Below are positions 1-5,289 of a stretch of DNA of 5,289 bases, one piece after another. Each line of letters begins with the position of its first letter. The stretch's first letter is position 1. The stretch is from the NCBI GenBank assembly GCA_026390045.1, contig JAPLGR010000703.1, forward strand, positions 1-5,289, given 5' to 3'. Both the position numbers and the translations under genes were made by a program. The notes below the pieces were generated by a model. It was not told the DNA's origin, searched no databases, and saw nothing but the letters and a program-made list of their open reading frames with translations. This DNA comes from Chloroflexota bacterium (GTDB lineage: Bacteria > Chloroflexota > Anaerolineae > Anaerolineales > E44-bin32).

Positions 1-68
1 GAGTCGAACACGCGGCCCTCGCGCCGGAAGATCTCATCCCATGGCTGCGCGTTGGTCGGGATCGGCAT
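1..68 (-). CDS. N-terminus of probable SAM-dependent methyltransferase (partial)
   Basis: Only the first 22 codons and part of the 23rd lie in the window; the gene runs off the left edge. Reading from the ATG whose first base is at 68, the peptide begins MPIPTNAQPWDEIFRREGRV. The W-D-E-I-F-x-R-E-G-R-V-F string resembles the N-terminus of a common group of class I SAM-dependent methyltransferases, where it precedes the GxGxG cofactor motif, which here would be outside the window. An in-frame GTG at 83 is an alternative start; an in-frame TGA lies just upstream of it. No strong Shine-Dalgarno precedes either start. The gene begins 55 nt after the aspS stop on the same strand and may be read through from aspS. 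The substrate is unknown, and the family call rests on a short motif only. Confidence 0.45.
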   Translation of the reverse strand, partial: MPIPTNAQPWDEIFRREGRVFD

Positions 69-71
69 GCA

Positions 72-92
72 CGTCCGGGTCACGCCCGGACG
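72..92 (-). terminator. GC-rich hairpin between aspS and the next gene
   Basis: A perfect 8-bp inverted repeat (CGTCCGGG at 72-79, CCCGGACG at 85-92) with a 5-nt loop lies 31 nt past the aspS stop. It is followed on the minus strand not by a T tract but by TGC and the ATG of the downstream gene. It may be a weak or factor-assisted terminator of aspS, or a structure limiting translation of the downstream gene, since it occupies the place where that gene's ribosome binding site should be. The repeat is seen directly; its role is inferred. Confidence 0.4.
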
Positions 93-123
93 ATCTCGTC
101 AGGGAATGGCCCCATCATGCCGC

Positions 124-1890
124 TCACTCGCGGATCGTCAGGTGCAGTTCGCTCAGTTGCCCTGGCTCGACGAACGTCGGCGCGCCGGCCATCACATCAC
201 GCGCCGCCTGGTTCTTCGGGAAAGCGATCACCTCGCGGATATTGGTTTCCCCCGCCAGGATCATGCACAGTCGATCGATTCCCGGCGCGATCCCACCATG
301 CGGCGGCGTTCCGTACTCGAATGCCTCCAGCATGTGGCCAAAGCGCTCCTGCGTCACCTCGGGCTTCAGCCCGATCAACGCAAAGACCTTCTCCTGCAAT
401 GCCCGATCATGGATGCGGATGCTCCCCCCGCCCACCTCATGGTCGTTGAGCACCAGGTCATACTGCTGGCCCCGCGCCTTGCCTGGATCCGTATCGAGCA
501 GGGGGATGTCCTCCGGCATAGGAGCCGTGAAGATGTGGTGGCTCGGATCCCACCGCTTCTCCTCTTCGCTCCAGTTGAAGAACGGGAAGTCCACCACCCA
601 GCAGAAGGCAAGGGTGTTCGGATCGCGCAGGCCCAACCGATCACCCAGATGGACCCGCAGGCGTCCCAGCGATTCGAAGACCACCGCGGGCTTGTCAGCG
701 ACGAACAGCAGCAGGTCGCCCAGCTCCGCCTGCATTCGCTCCAGGAGGCGGGAGGTCCATTCGGGGGTGAGGAACTTGGCGAAGGTGGAGCGATGCTCTC
801 CCGAGGCCTCGACCGCAAGATAGGCGAGCCCTCGAGCGCCAAACGTGGCGACGAACTGCGTCAGCTCGTCGATCTCCTTGCGGCTGTATGCGCCGCAGCC
901 TTTGGCGTTGATCCCGCGCACTGCCCCGCCCGAGGCGATCGCCTTCTCAAACACCTGGAAGCCGCATCCGGCAGCCATGTCGGAGATGTCCCTCAGCTCT
1001 AGCTCGAACCGGATGTCCGGATTGTCCTTGCCGTAGCGGGCCATCACTTCGGCGTAAGTGAAGCGCGGCCAGGGTTTCGCCAGAAGCTTCTTCCCGGGCA
1101 CCAGTGTCTCCACCAGTTCGGTGAACAAGCCTTCTGCCAGGCCCATGATGTCCTCACGCTGGACGAAGGACATCTCCAGGTCGAGCTGCGTGAATTCCGG
1201 CTGGCGGTCGCCCCGCTGGTCCTCATCCCGGAAGCAGCGGGCAATCTGAAAGTAGCGCTCCACGCCTGCAACCATCAACAGCTGCTTGAGCTGCTGCGGG
1301 GACTGCGGCAGCGCGTAGAACTCGCCGGGATACAGGCGCGACGGTACCAGGTAGTCGCGGGCGCCTTCCGGCGTCGTCTTGAACAGGATCGGCGTCTCGA
1401 TCTCCCAGAAGCCGCGGCCATCGAGATAGTCGCGGATGAACTTGACGATTCGGTGGCGTAGCTCGAGCTTGCCCTGCATCCGCTCCCGCCGCAGATCCAG
1501 GTAGCGGTACTTGAGGCGCGTCATCTCATCGACGTCCGTTTCCTCATTGAGGGGAAAAGGAGGCGTTCGGGCAGGGTTGAGAACGGTCAGAGCCCCGACT
1601 TCAACCTCAATCTCGCCCGTGGGAAGCTGCGGATTCTCCATCCCTGCCGGCCGCCGTCGGACCTTGCCCTCCACCTGCAAGACCCACTCCGACCTGACTG
1701 CCTCGGCCGCGGCATGGGCAGCGGGGGAGATCTCCGGATTGGCGACAACCTGCACCAGGCCAGAGCGATCCCGCAGATCAAGGAACGTGACGCCGCCGTG
1801 ATCGCGGCGCCGATGGACCCAGCCGGCCAGCATCACCGTCTGTCCCACATGCGCCGCGCGCAACTCGCCGCACGAGATGGTCTTGTACAT
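124..1890 (-). CDS. aspS: Aspartyl-tRNA synthetase, bacterial type, non-discriminating-like
   Basis: This is a cytoplasmic class II synthetase that charges tRNA(Asp), and possibly tRNA(Asn), with aspartate. The 588-aa product has the usual bacterial length and domain order: an N-terminal OB-fold anticodon-binding domain (about residues 1-105, with GWVHRRRDHGG near 23-33), a catalytic core with motif 1 (about 135-168), the Q-S-P-Q-Q-L-K-Q segment (196-203), motif 2 (FRDED at 220-224, then RQPEFTQLD at 229-237), the bacterial GAD insertion (about 285-415), the NDHEVGGGSIRIH segment (482-494) and motif 3 (GIAPGIDR, 533-540). It ends with the typical FPKNQAARDVMAGAP block (557-571). The ATG at 1890 was chosen because GGAGGA sits 3 nt upstream; an in-frame TTG at 1911 would place that Shine-Dalgarno inside the gene. 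His31 and Gly83 match the residues of non-discriminating AspRS. It has its own promoter and a structured leader. Confidence 0.97.
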   Translation of the reverse strand: MYKTISCGELRAAHVGQTVMLAGWVHRRRDHGGVTFLDLRDRSGLVQVVANPEISPAAHAAAEAVRSEWVLQVEGKVRRRPAGMENPQLPTGEIEVEVGALTVLNPARTPPFPLNEETDVDEMTRLKYRYLDLRRERMQGKLELRHRIVKFIRDYLDGRGFWEIETPILFKTTPEGARDYLVPSRLYPGEFYALPQSPQQLKQLLMVAGVERYFQIARCFRDEDQRGDRQPEFTQLDLEMSFVQREDIMGLAEGLFTELVETLVPGKKLLAKPWPRFTYAEVMARYGKDNPDIRFELELRDISDMAAGCGFQVFEKAIASGGAVRGINAKGCGAYSRKEIDELTQFVATFGARGLAYLAVEASGEHRSTFAKFLTPEWTSRLLERMQAELGDLLLFVADKPAVVFESLGRLRVHLGDRLGLRDPNTLAFCWVVDFPFFNWSEEEKRWDPSHHIFTAPMPEDIPLLDTDPGKARGQQYDLVLNDHEVGGGSIRIHDRALQEKVFALIGLKPEVTQERFGHMLEAFEYGTPPHGGIAPGIDRLCMILAGETNIREVIAFPKNQAARDVMAGAPTFVEPGQLSELHLTIRE

Positions 1891-1893
1891 GCG

Positions 1894-1899
1894 TCCTCC
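1894..1899 (-). promoter_or_regulatory. aspS ribosome binding site
   Basis: GGAGGA lies 3 nt before the ATG at 1890, a short but workable spacing. It decides the start: the upstream in-frame TTG at 1911 has no comparable site, and starting there would bury this one in the coding sequence. Confidence 0.75.
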
Positions 1900-1913
1900 G
1901 CCTGGAAGCAACG

Positions 1914-1944
1914 CGCCGCCCGGTCGTGGGTACAGCGGGCGGCG
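1914..1944 (-). promoter_or_regulatory. Strong hairpin in the aspS leader (possible attenuator)
   Basis: A perfect 9-bp, all-GC inverted repeat (CGCCGCCCG at 1914-1922, CGGGCGGCG at 1936-1944) encloses a 13-nt loop. On the aspS transcript it ends 23 nt before the start codon, just ahead of the Shine-Dalgarno region. The following bases (CGTTGCTTCC) are only mildly T-rich, so it is not a standard intrinsic terminator. The CCGCC in its 5' arm could alternatively pair with GGCGG immediately before and overlapping the ribosome binding site, which would give two mutually exclusive structures. The stem is observed; a regulatory role is inferred. Confidence 0.45.
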
Positions 1945-1965
1945 GGTCAGGTCGGTGCGGGTGGC

Positions 1966-2052
1966 TCAGGCTGCCAGACGACCTTCCGCCGGGTGGTCCT
2001 CAGCATTCACGTCCGGTGGATTGGGGCTGGTCATCGGAGCCGCGTCCATCAT
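1966..2052 (-). CDS. Possible 28-codon leader peptide upstream of aspS
   Basis: A short ORF begins with tandem ATG ATG about 9 nt after the predicted transcription start and ends with TGA 21 nt before the leader hairpin. The peptide begins MMDAAPMTSPNPPDV and ends in EGRLAA. It has three Asp codons (residues 3, 14, 19), two Asn codons and a run of prolines. There is no good Shine-Dalgarno, so translation would be nearly leaderless. Its placement between promoter and hairpin is what a transcription- or translation-attenuation leader would show. The Asp content is only modestly above expectation, and chance is a real alternative. Confidence 0.25.
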   Translation of the reverse strand: MMDAAPMTSPNPPDVNAEDHPAEGRLAA

Positions 2053-2067
2053 CCAGGCTATGCGGCG

Positions 2068-2098
2068 ATTATAGCACGCGTCACCCACGCGACGTCAT
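2068..2098 (-). promoter_or_regulatory. Extended -10 promoter driving aspS
   Basis: On the minus strand there is a perfect TATAAT at 2068-2073 preceded by TGC (2074-2076), an extended -10 element. The best -35 match is ATGACG (2093-2098; 4 of 6 to TTGACA) with a long 19-nt spacer, a weakness the extended -10 would offset. The predicted transcription start is near 2061, giving a 5' leader of about 170 nt to aspS. TATAAT stands out as AT-rich in otherwise GC-rich DNA. A 5-bp inverted repeat (CGCGT at 2077-2081, ACGCG at 2087-2091, 5-nt gap) lies in the spacer and could be a repressor site. Confidence 0.65.
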
Positions 2099-2235
2099 GG
2101 CGACGCCCGAAGGGCCGTGGCATTCTCCGCACCCATGAGATCCCCTTGAGGCTGGCCGGTCGTCACGGGAGGCTGCTGCGTCGGGCTTCGCCCTGCTCGC
2201 AAGGACTGGGGAGTCATTCCGCGGCGCCTTGCGGA

Positions 2236-3573
2236 CTACTCGAGCGACCGCAGCTGCGCCAGATCCTCCGGCGTATCGACGTCGAGGGTGATTGAGTCGT
2301 CCCAGTGGATGCCGGCGATCCGGAATCGCTCGAAGATCGCGCGGCCACCTTGATCGCCCTGGAGCTCCTGCAGCGCCGGGAAGGTCGACCGGTCAAACAG
2401 CACGGGATTCGCCCAGCGGTCCATCACCCGGGGGGCAACGATCGGGGTTCCCGTGCGGCGGTACTCGGTCAGGATCGCGCGCAGGACGTGATCCGTCACG
2501 AACGGAGTATCAGAGAGCAGGAAGATCGCCGCGTCAATCCCGGTACCTGCGGCATCCAGCCCAGCGCGGACGGACGTGCTCTGCCCCAGATCCCAATCGA
2601 CATTCTGGACAAACAGGATCGGCAGCTCCTTCAGCGCGGCCCGGATGGCGCTCGATTCCGCCCCTCCAACGACAATGACCGGCGAGAGCCCTGCTTCCAT
2701 TGCAGCCCAGGCCGCGTGCCAGACTAGGGGCTTCCCGCGCCAGCGGACCAGCTGCTTGGGCTGCTGCAAGCGCCGTGAGGCGCCTGCCGCCAGGACAATC
2801 CCGGCAACACGCCCGAACATCTCCCGCACCGGCGGCTCCTCGTTCACGCTGCCCACGATCCCGGCCTGGATGCGAGGATTGGTCAGCAGGAATCGCGCGA
2901 TGGAGCGCCCGGCCTCGAGCCTGTCGGGCGTGTTGGCCTTGTTCAACAGGACTCGGACCTCGGCCCCCGGAGGAATCCCCTGGAGACCACCATCCGGGGC
3001 GCTAAGCAGGGCGGCCACGTGCTCCACCTCGATGGCGGCGCCTGGCCGCAACCCAAGGATCTGGGAGACCCGGTCCACACGGTGAACCCACTGCTCATCG
3101 AGCGGCATCCCGACGACATCCAGTCCGGCCACCGGGACCACCAGATCGACGAAGGACGGCACGATTGGTTCATGCGGCGCGGGCGCTTTGAGGGACCGGC
3201 CCCGTGCGCCATCAGCCTCAATCAGCAATGGCGCCCCCATCTGTGCTGAGGTCCGCCTGAGCGATTCGAGCGATGAGAGGTCAAGCCCAAGCCACTTGGG
3301 TTCACCTCGAGCGACACCGCGGGTGATGAGCACGGAATGGTGCTCTTCCAGCATCGCCGGGAGGGAGCTGAGCGAGGATGGGTCCTGGATGATCAGGTGC
3401 GACTCGGCCAGGGCGGCCTGGCTGAGTGCCAGCTTGGAAGTAGTCGTGATGACCACCGGGCCGTGCGGGGCGAGTTCCGCGGCCAGCCGCGCCATCGCGC
3501 TGGACTTTCCCCCTGCCCCGACAAAGGCAACGGTCCGGCGAGGCGTAACGCGGAGCGCATCAGCTAGCTGCAC
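2236..3573 (-). CDS. YqeC-MocA fusion: Mo-hydroxylase maturation protein with molybdenum cofactor cytidylyltransferase domain
   Basis: The 445-aa product joins two cytoplasmic accessory proteins. Residues 1-250 are YqeC-like (selenium-dependent hydroxylase accessory family): a P-loop VGAGGKSS (18-25), TTTSK (43-47), EADGARGRSLKAP (119-131) followed by HEPIVPS, and NKAN (211-214). Residues about 256-445 are a MobA/MocA-type nucleotidyltransferase: VLAAGASRR (260-268), K273, GQSTSVRAG (330-338), LLSDTP (352-357), NPVLF (389-393), GDQGGR (406-411) and DVDTPEDL (431-438). The LAAG form of the first motif fits cytidylyl (CTP to MCD) rather than guanylyl (LAGG) specificity. Oddities are LLSDTP where LLGDQP is usual, and Q-Q where the first motif usually has a glycine. 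The GTG at 3573 is chosen because GGGGAG lies 7 nt upstream and VQLADAL is the expected YqeC beginning; an ORF extension to 3687 is just antisense-like sequence inside yqeB. It overlaps yqeB by 14 nt. Confidence 0.9.
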   Translation of the reverse strand: MQLADALRVTPRRTVAFVGAGGKSSAMARLAAELAPHGPVVITTTSKLALSQAALAESHLIIQDPSSLSSLPAMLEEHHSVLITRGVARGEPKWLGLDLSSLESLRRTSAQMGAPLLIEADGARGRSLKAPAPHEPIVPSFVDLVVPVAGLDVVGMPLDEQWVHRVDRVSQILGLRPGAAIEVEHVAALLSAPDGGLQGIPPGAEVRVLLNKANTPDRLEAGRSIARFLLTNPRIQAGIVGSVNEEPPVREMFGRVAGIVLAAGASRRLQQPKQLVRWRGKPLVWHAAWAAMEAGLSPVIVVGGAESSAIRAALKELPILFVQNVDWDLGQSTSVRAGLDAAGTGIDAAIFLLSDTPFVTDHVLRAILTEYRRTGTPIVAPRVMDRWANPVLFDRSTFPALQELQGDQGGRAIFERFRIAGIHWDDSITLDVDTPEDLAQLRSLE

Positions 3574-4396
3574 TCGTCTGCTCCCCAAGGCTGCGCCGGA
3601 TGTCGCGGCGCGAGAGCAAGGCCTCGAGCACACCGCTGCCGATGGCCAGCGCCTTGTCGGAGATCTCCCAGCAGTAGGCCGCCTCACCGCGCGGGTCCAC
3701 GTCGCCGATCTTCATGCCCGTCGTCACCGGGACCTCGCCGTGAATCAATCCTCGCAGCACACCGGCAAACGGCGCGCGCACTTCGTATCCCGCGATCTCC
3801 GCAACGAGCTGCCCTTCCGCCAGCCGGGCGCCGATCTCCTCTCGGGGATCCACGTGCCCGTCCGCCGGGGCTCTCAGGACGCGCCGAGCGGCCTGCCCGC
3901 CCACCTCTCCCGGCAAGCGCGTGTCGGCCTCAGCCGGGCCCTTCCAGATAACCCGCCCCAGACGATGGCCGCGCTTCGTTTCGATCACGGCGTGGCAGTC
4001 CTCGCCAGCGACGAAACCGGGCCCGAGCCCGATCACGAACGCGGCCGCGTGGCAGCCCAACTCATTGGGACGCTTGCGCATACGCGCATCCACCAGCGCG
4101 ACAGGATGCAGGTCCTCCAGCGATTCGGCCTCGGGGTCGATCAGCACCGGGATGACCCCGCGCGCGATCTCGTCCAGCGCCCGCGCCGGCGAACCCACGC
4201 GACGGGCCGTCAGATCCTCCACGGCCGTCTCGCCGCGGTAGACCGCCTCGGCCAGCGCGACGGTCCGCCGGATGGCCTGCGGTTGATGGAGCTCGGTGAC
4301 GGCAACCGCGAATCCGGAGCGCGCCAGGCGCGCGGCCACCCCGGTGGCCAGATCGCCGCCGCCCCGAATCACCACGAGCGGGGCCGAGCGGGTCAT
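3560..4396 (-). CDS. yqeB: YqeB-family selenium-dependent molybdenum hydroxylase maturation protein
   Basis: This 278-aa protein belongs to the YqeB (EF2563-type) family, known from phylogenetic profiling to co-occur with SelD and selenium-dependent molybdenum hydroxylases; its biochemical activity is not established. The N-terminus has a Rossmann-like VVIRGGGDLATGVAARL (8-24). The middle carries the family's best marker, GLGPGFVAGEDCHAVIET (123-140) with RGHRLGRVIWKG after it. The C-terminal part has APADGHV (176-182), VRAPFAGVLRG (206-216), MKIGDVDPRG (228-237) and ISDKALAIGSGVLEAL (245-260). The repeated AP-x-x-G pattern suggests a barrel-sandwich fold. The start ATG overlaps the upstream hydroxylase stop as ATGA, and GGAGG lies 10 nt before it (4407-4411). 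The length is normal, with no frameshift. It probably acts in the cytoplasm in inserting selenium or handling the cofactor for the hydroxylase encoded upstream. Confidence 0.92.
   Translation of the reverse strand: MTRSAPLVVIRGGGDLATGVAARLARSGFAVAVTELHQPQAIRRTVALAEAVYRGETAVEDLTARRVGSPARALDEIARGVIPVLIDPEAESLEDLHPVALVDARMRKRPNELGCHAAAFVIGLGPGFVAGEDCHAVIETKRGHRLGRVIWKGPAEADTRLPGEVGGQAARRVLRAPADGHVDPREEIGARLAEGQLVAEIAGYEVRAPFAGVLRGLIHGEVPVTTGMKIGDVDPRGEAAYCWEISDKALAIGSGVLEALLSRRDIRRSLGEQTSAAS
3581..3586 (-). promoter_or_regulatory. Ribosome binding site for yqeC-mocA inside yqeB
   Basis: GGGGAG sits 7 nt upstream of the GTG at 3573 and lies within the last codons of yqeB. It fixes the start of the fusion gene and indicates coupling of its translation to that of yqeB. 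Confidence 0.7.
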
Positions 4397-5289
4397 TCGC
4401 CGCGCGCCTCCTTGAGACGCCGCTGGACGCGTTCCGGCGTCAGCGGAAAGGTGTTGAACCAGATGCCAACCGCGTCGCGCACCGCTGCCACCACAGCAGG
4501 CGCCAGCGGAAGGAACGGCATCTCAGCCATCCCGCGTGCGCCGAACGGGCCGCGCGGATCGGGATACTCGAGGATCAATGAGTCAACCTGGTGCGGCACG
4601 TCCAGGATCGTCGGGATCAAGTACGTTGAGAGGTGCGGCGTGACGACACGGCCATCCTTCTGGATGAAGTCCTCCAGGATTGCGTAGCCGCTCGCCTGAA
4701 CGACCCCGCCTTCGATCTGACCCTGCACCAGCTGAGGGTTGATCGCATTGCCCACATCGTCCGCACACACAACGTTCAGCAGCCGGACCTGGCCGGTCTC
4801 GGTGTCCACCTCCACCGTTGCTGCCTCCGCCACGTAGCCATAAGAGAAGTTGGGATCGCACTTGCCGGTCTCCGGATCGAACTTCGATGTCTTGGGGGGA
4901 CGATAGGTATAGGTGGCGATGGCCGGGCGCTCTTCCGCGTTCCACTTGGCGAGCGCCGCATCCGCCGCCCCGCGGATCGAGTTTCCAGACATGAAGGTCA
5001 GTCGCGAGGCGGAAGCCGAACCCGAATCGGAGGTGAAAGCGGTATCTGACGCGACGAGCTCGACCCTGTCCACCGGGACGCCGAGAGCATCGGCGGTCAT
5101 CTGGGTCATCACGGTGTGGGAGCCCTGCCCGACATCCGCGCCAGCGTGATGAAGGACAACGCGCTCGATCTCCACCTTCCCGTGAAGCTCAATAGTCGCC
5201 GTGCATTGCTCCGGTGCACCGAACGAAAATCCAACGTTCTTGAAGCTGCACGCGATGCCCAGCCCGCGTCGGAGGTGTGGCTCTGCTGG
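4393..5289 (-). CDS. Xanthine dehydrogenase-family molybdopterin-binding subunit, C-terminal part (partial)
   Basis: The reading frame is open to the right edge, so only the last 298 residues of a protein that normally has 750-900 are present. An internal GTG at 5175 is not the start: the 38 codons before it, up to the edge, encode LRRGLGIACSFKNVGFSFG-type sequence continuous with the family. Visible landmarks (fragment numbering) are VGQGSHTV (53-60), a cofactor-binding GQG loop; ASASRLTFMSGNS (92-104); DDVGNAINP (177-185); GQIEGGVVQASG (190-201); and GARGMAEMP (250-258), whose Glu256 corresponds to the catalytic glutamate of the xanthine oxidase family. The enzyme hydroxylates a heterocycle or aldehyde using water at a Mo-MCD centre, working with FeS and usually FAD subunits not seen here. 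The substrate cannot be assigned. Its coupling to yqeB and yqeC-mocA suggests a selenium-dependent hydroxylase. Confidence 0.93.
   Translation of the reverse strand, partial: PAEPHLRRGLGIACSFKNVGFSFGAPEQCTATIELHGKVEIERVVLHHAGADVGQGSHTVMTQMTADALGVPVDRVELVASDTAFTSDSGSASASRLTFMSGNSIRGAADAALAKWNAEERPAIATYTYRPPKTSKFDPETGKCDPNFSYGYVAEAATVEVDTETGQVRLLNVVCADDVGNAINPQLVQGQIEGGVVQASGYAILEDFIQKDGRVVTPHLSTYLIPTILDVPHQVDSLILEYPDPRGPFGARGMAEMPFLPLAPAVVAAVRDAVGIWFNTFPLTPERVQRRLKEARGE

Larger units (their letters stand above)
1891..2235. other. Intergenic region between yqeC-mocA and aspS
   Basis: This 345-nt stretch has no substantial gene. The aspS-proximal half carries the promoter, the possible leader ORF and the hairpin listed separately. 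The other half (about 2100-2235) should contain the end of the molybdenum operon transcript. There I see only weak inverted repeats: TCCGC/GCGGA with an 8-nt loop at 2218-2235 directly after the stop codon, GACT/AGTC at 2204-2215, GGGC/GCCC at 2183-2193 and GCCC/GGGC at 2105-2115. None has a T tract, so no terminator is called with confidence. No tRNA, no T-box core (AGGGTGGNACCGCG) and no repeats were found. Confidence 0.7.

Noticed and set aside
52..1002. A 316-codon open frame on the plus strand
   Set aside because: It is wholly antisense to aspS, whose frame has all synthetase motifs. The translation resembles no family and is explained by high GC suppressing stops on the opposite strand.
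1891..1911. Upstream TTG start for aspS (adds 7 residues)
   Set aside because: The extension would contain the Shine-Dalgarno of the ATG at 1890, and AspRS proteins normally begin close to the Y-K-T-x-x-C-G-E-L segment.
1891..2061. T-box riboswitch for aspS
   Set aside because: The leader lacks the conserved AGGGTGGNACCGCG T-box sequence and a terminator/antiterminator pair with a T tract.
2095..2136. A 13-codon minus-strand ORF (MGAENATALRASP) with AAGGGG 6 nt upstream of its ATG
   Set aside because: It is very short, lies upstream of the aspS promoter and has no recognisable feature. The ribosome-site-like AAGGGG alone is not enough.
2204..2235. Terminator after yqeC-mocA
   Set aside because: The inverted repeats have stems of only 4-5 bp and no T tract, so they cannot be distinguished from chance in GC-rich DNA.
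3574..3687. N-terminal extension of the YqeC-MocA frame by 38 codons
   Set aside because: It lies inside yqeB, is Arg/Ser/Ala-rich with no family similarity, and the GTG at 3573 has a good ribosome binding site and the expected YqeC beginning.
3188..4687. A 499-codon open frame on the plus strand
   Set aside because: It runs antisense across three recognised genes (yqeC-mocA, yqeB, hydroxylase). It has low-complexity Arg/Ser/Gly-rich composition and no recognisable domain.

Overview
The window looks like high-GC bacterial chromosome. All five supported genes lie on the minus strand and read from high to low coordinates. Two functional blocks are present. The first (about 5289 to 2236) is the tail of a molybdenum-hydroxylase operon: the C-terminal 298 codons of a xanthine dehydrogenase-type molybdopterin-binding catalytic subunit, then a YqeB-family protein, then a fused YqeC-MocA protein. 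The second (about 2076 to the left edge) is aspS, encoding a bacterial-type aspartyl-tRNA synthetase, preceded by its own promoter and a leader of about 170 nt. It is followed by the first codons of a probable SAM-dependent methyltransferase.

The three molybdenum genes are tightly packed. The hydroxylase stop and the yqeB start share an ATGA, and the yqeC-mocA start (GTG) lies 14 nt inside the end of yqeB, so they are almost certainly co-transcribed and translationally coupled. YqeB, YqeC and the MocA-like nucleotidyltransferase are the three accessory families recognised by comparative genomics as marking selenium-dependent molybdenum hydroxylases. In those enzymes a labile selenium atom, not selenocysteine, sits at the Mo site. 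The MocA domain would supply the cytosine dinucleotide form of the cofactor to the hydroxylase encoded just upstream. The physiological substrate of the hydroxylase cannot be read from this fragment.

The 345-nt gap between the molybdenum block and aspS (1891-2235) holds the most convincing non-coding signals: an extended -10 promoter (TGC-TATAAT) with a short inverted repeat in its spacer, a 28-codon potential leader ORF starting about 9 nt from the predicted transcription start, and a perfect 9-bp all-GC hairpin ending just before the aspS ribosome binding site. The synthetase carries His31 and a glycine at the position corresponding to Gly82 of the Pseudomonas enzyme, the residues linked to non-discriminating AspRS, so the host may make Asn-tRNA(Asn) by transamidation.

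Taxonomy is uncertain. High GC, the gene content and the AspRS sequence style fit an uncultivated Chloroflexota-like or similar bacterium with at least partly anaerobic metabolism, but this is an inference. No mobile element, CRISPR array, tRNA or rRNA was seen.
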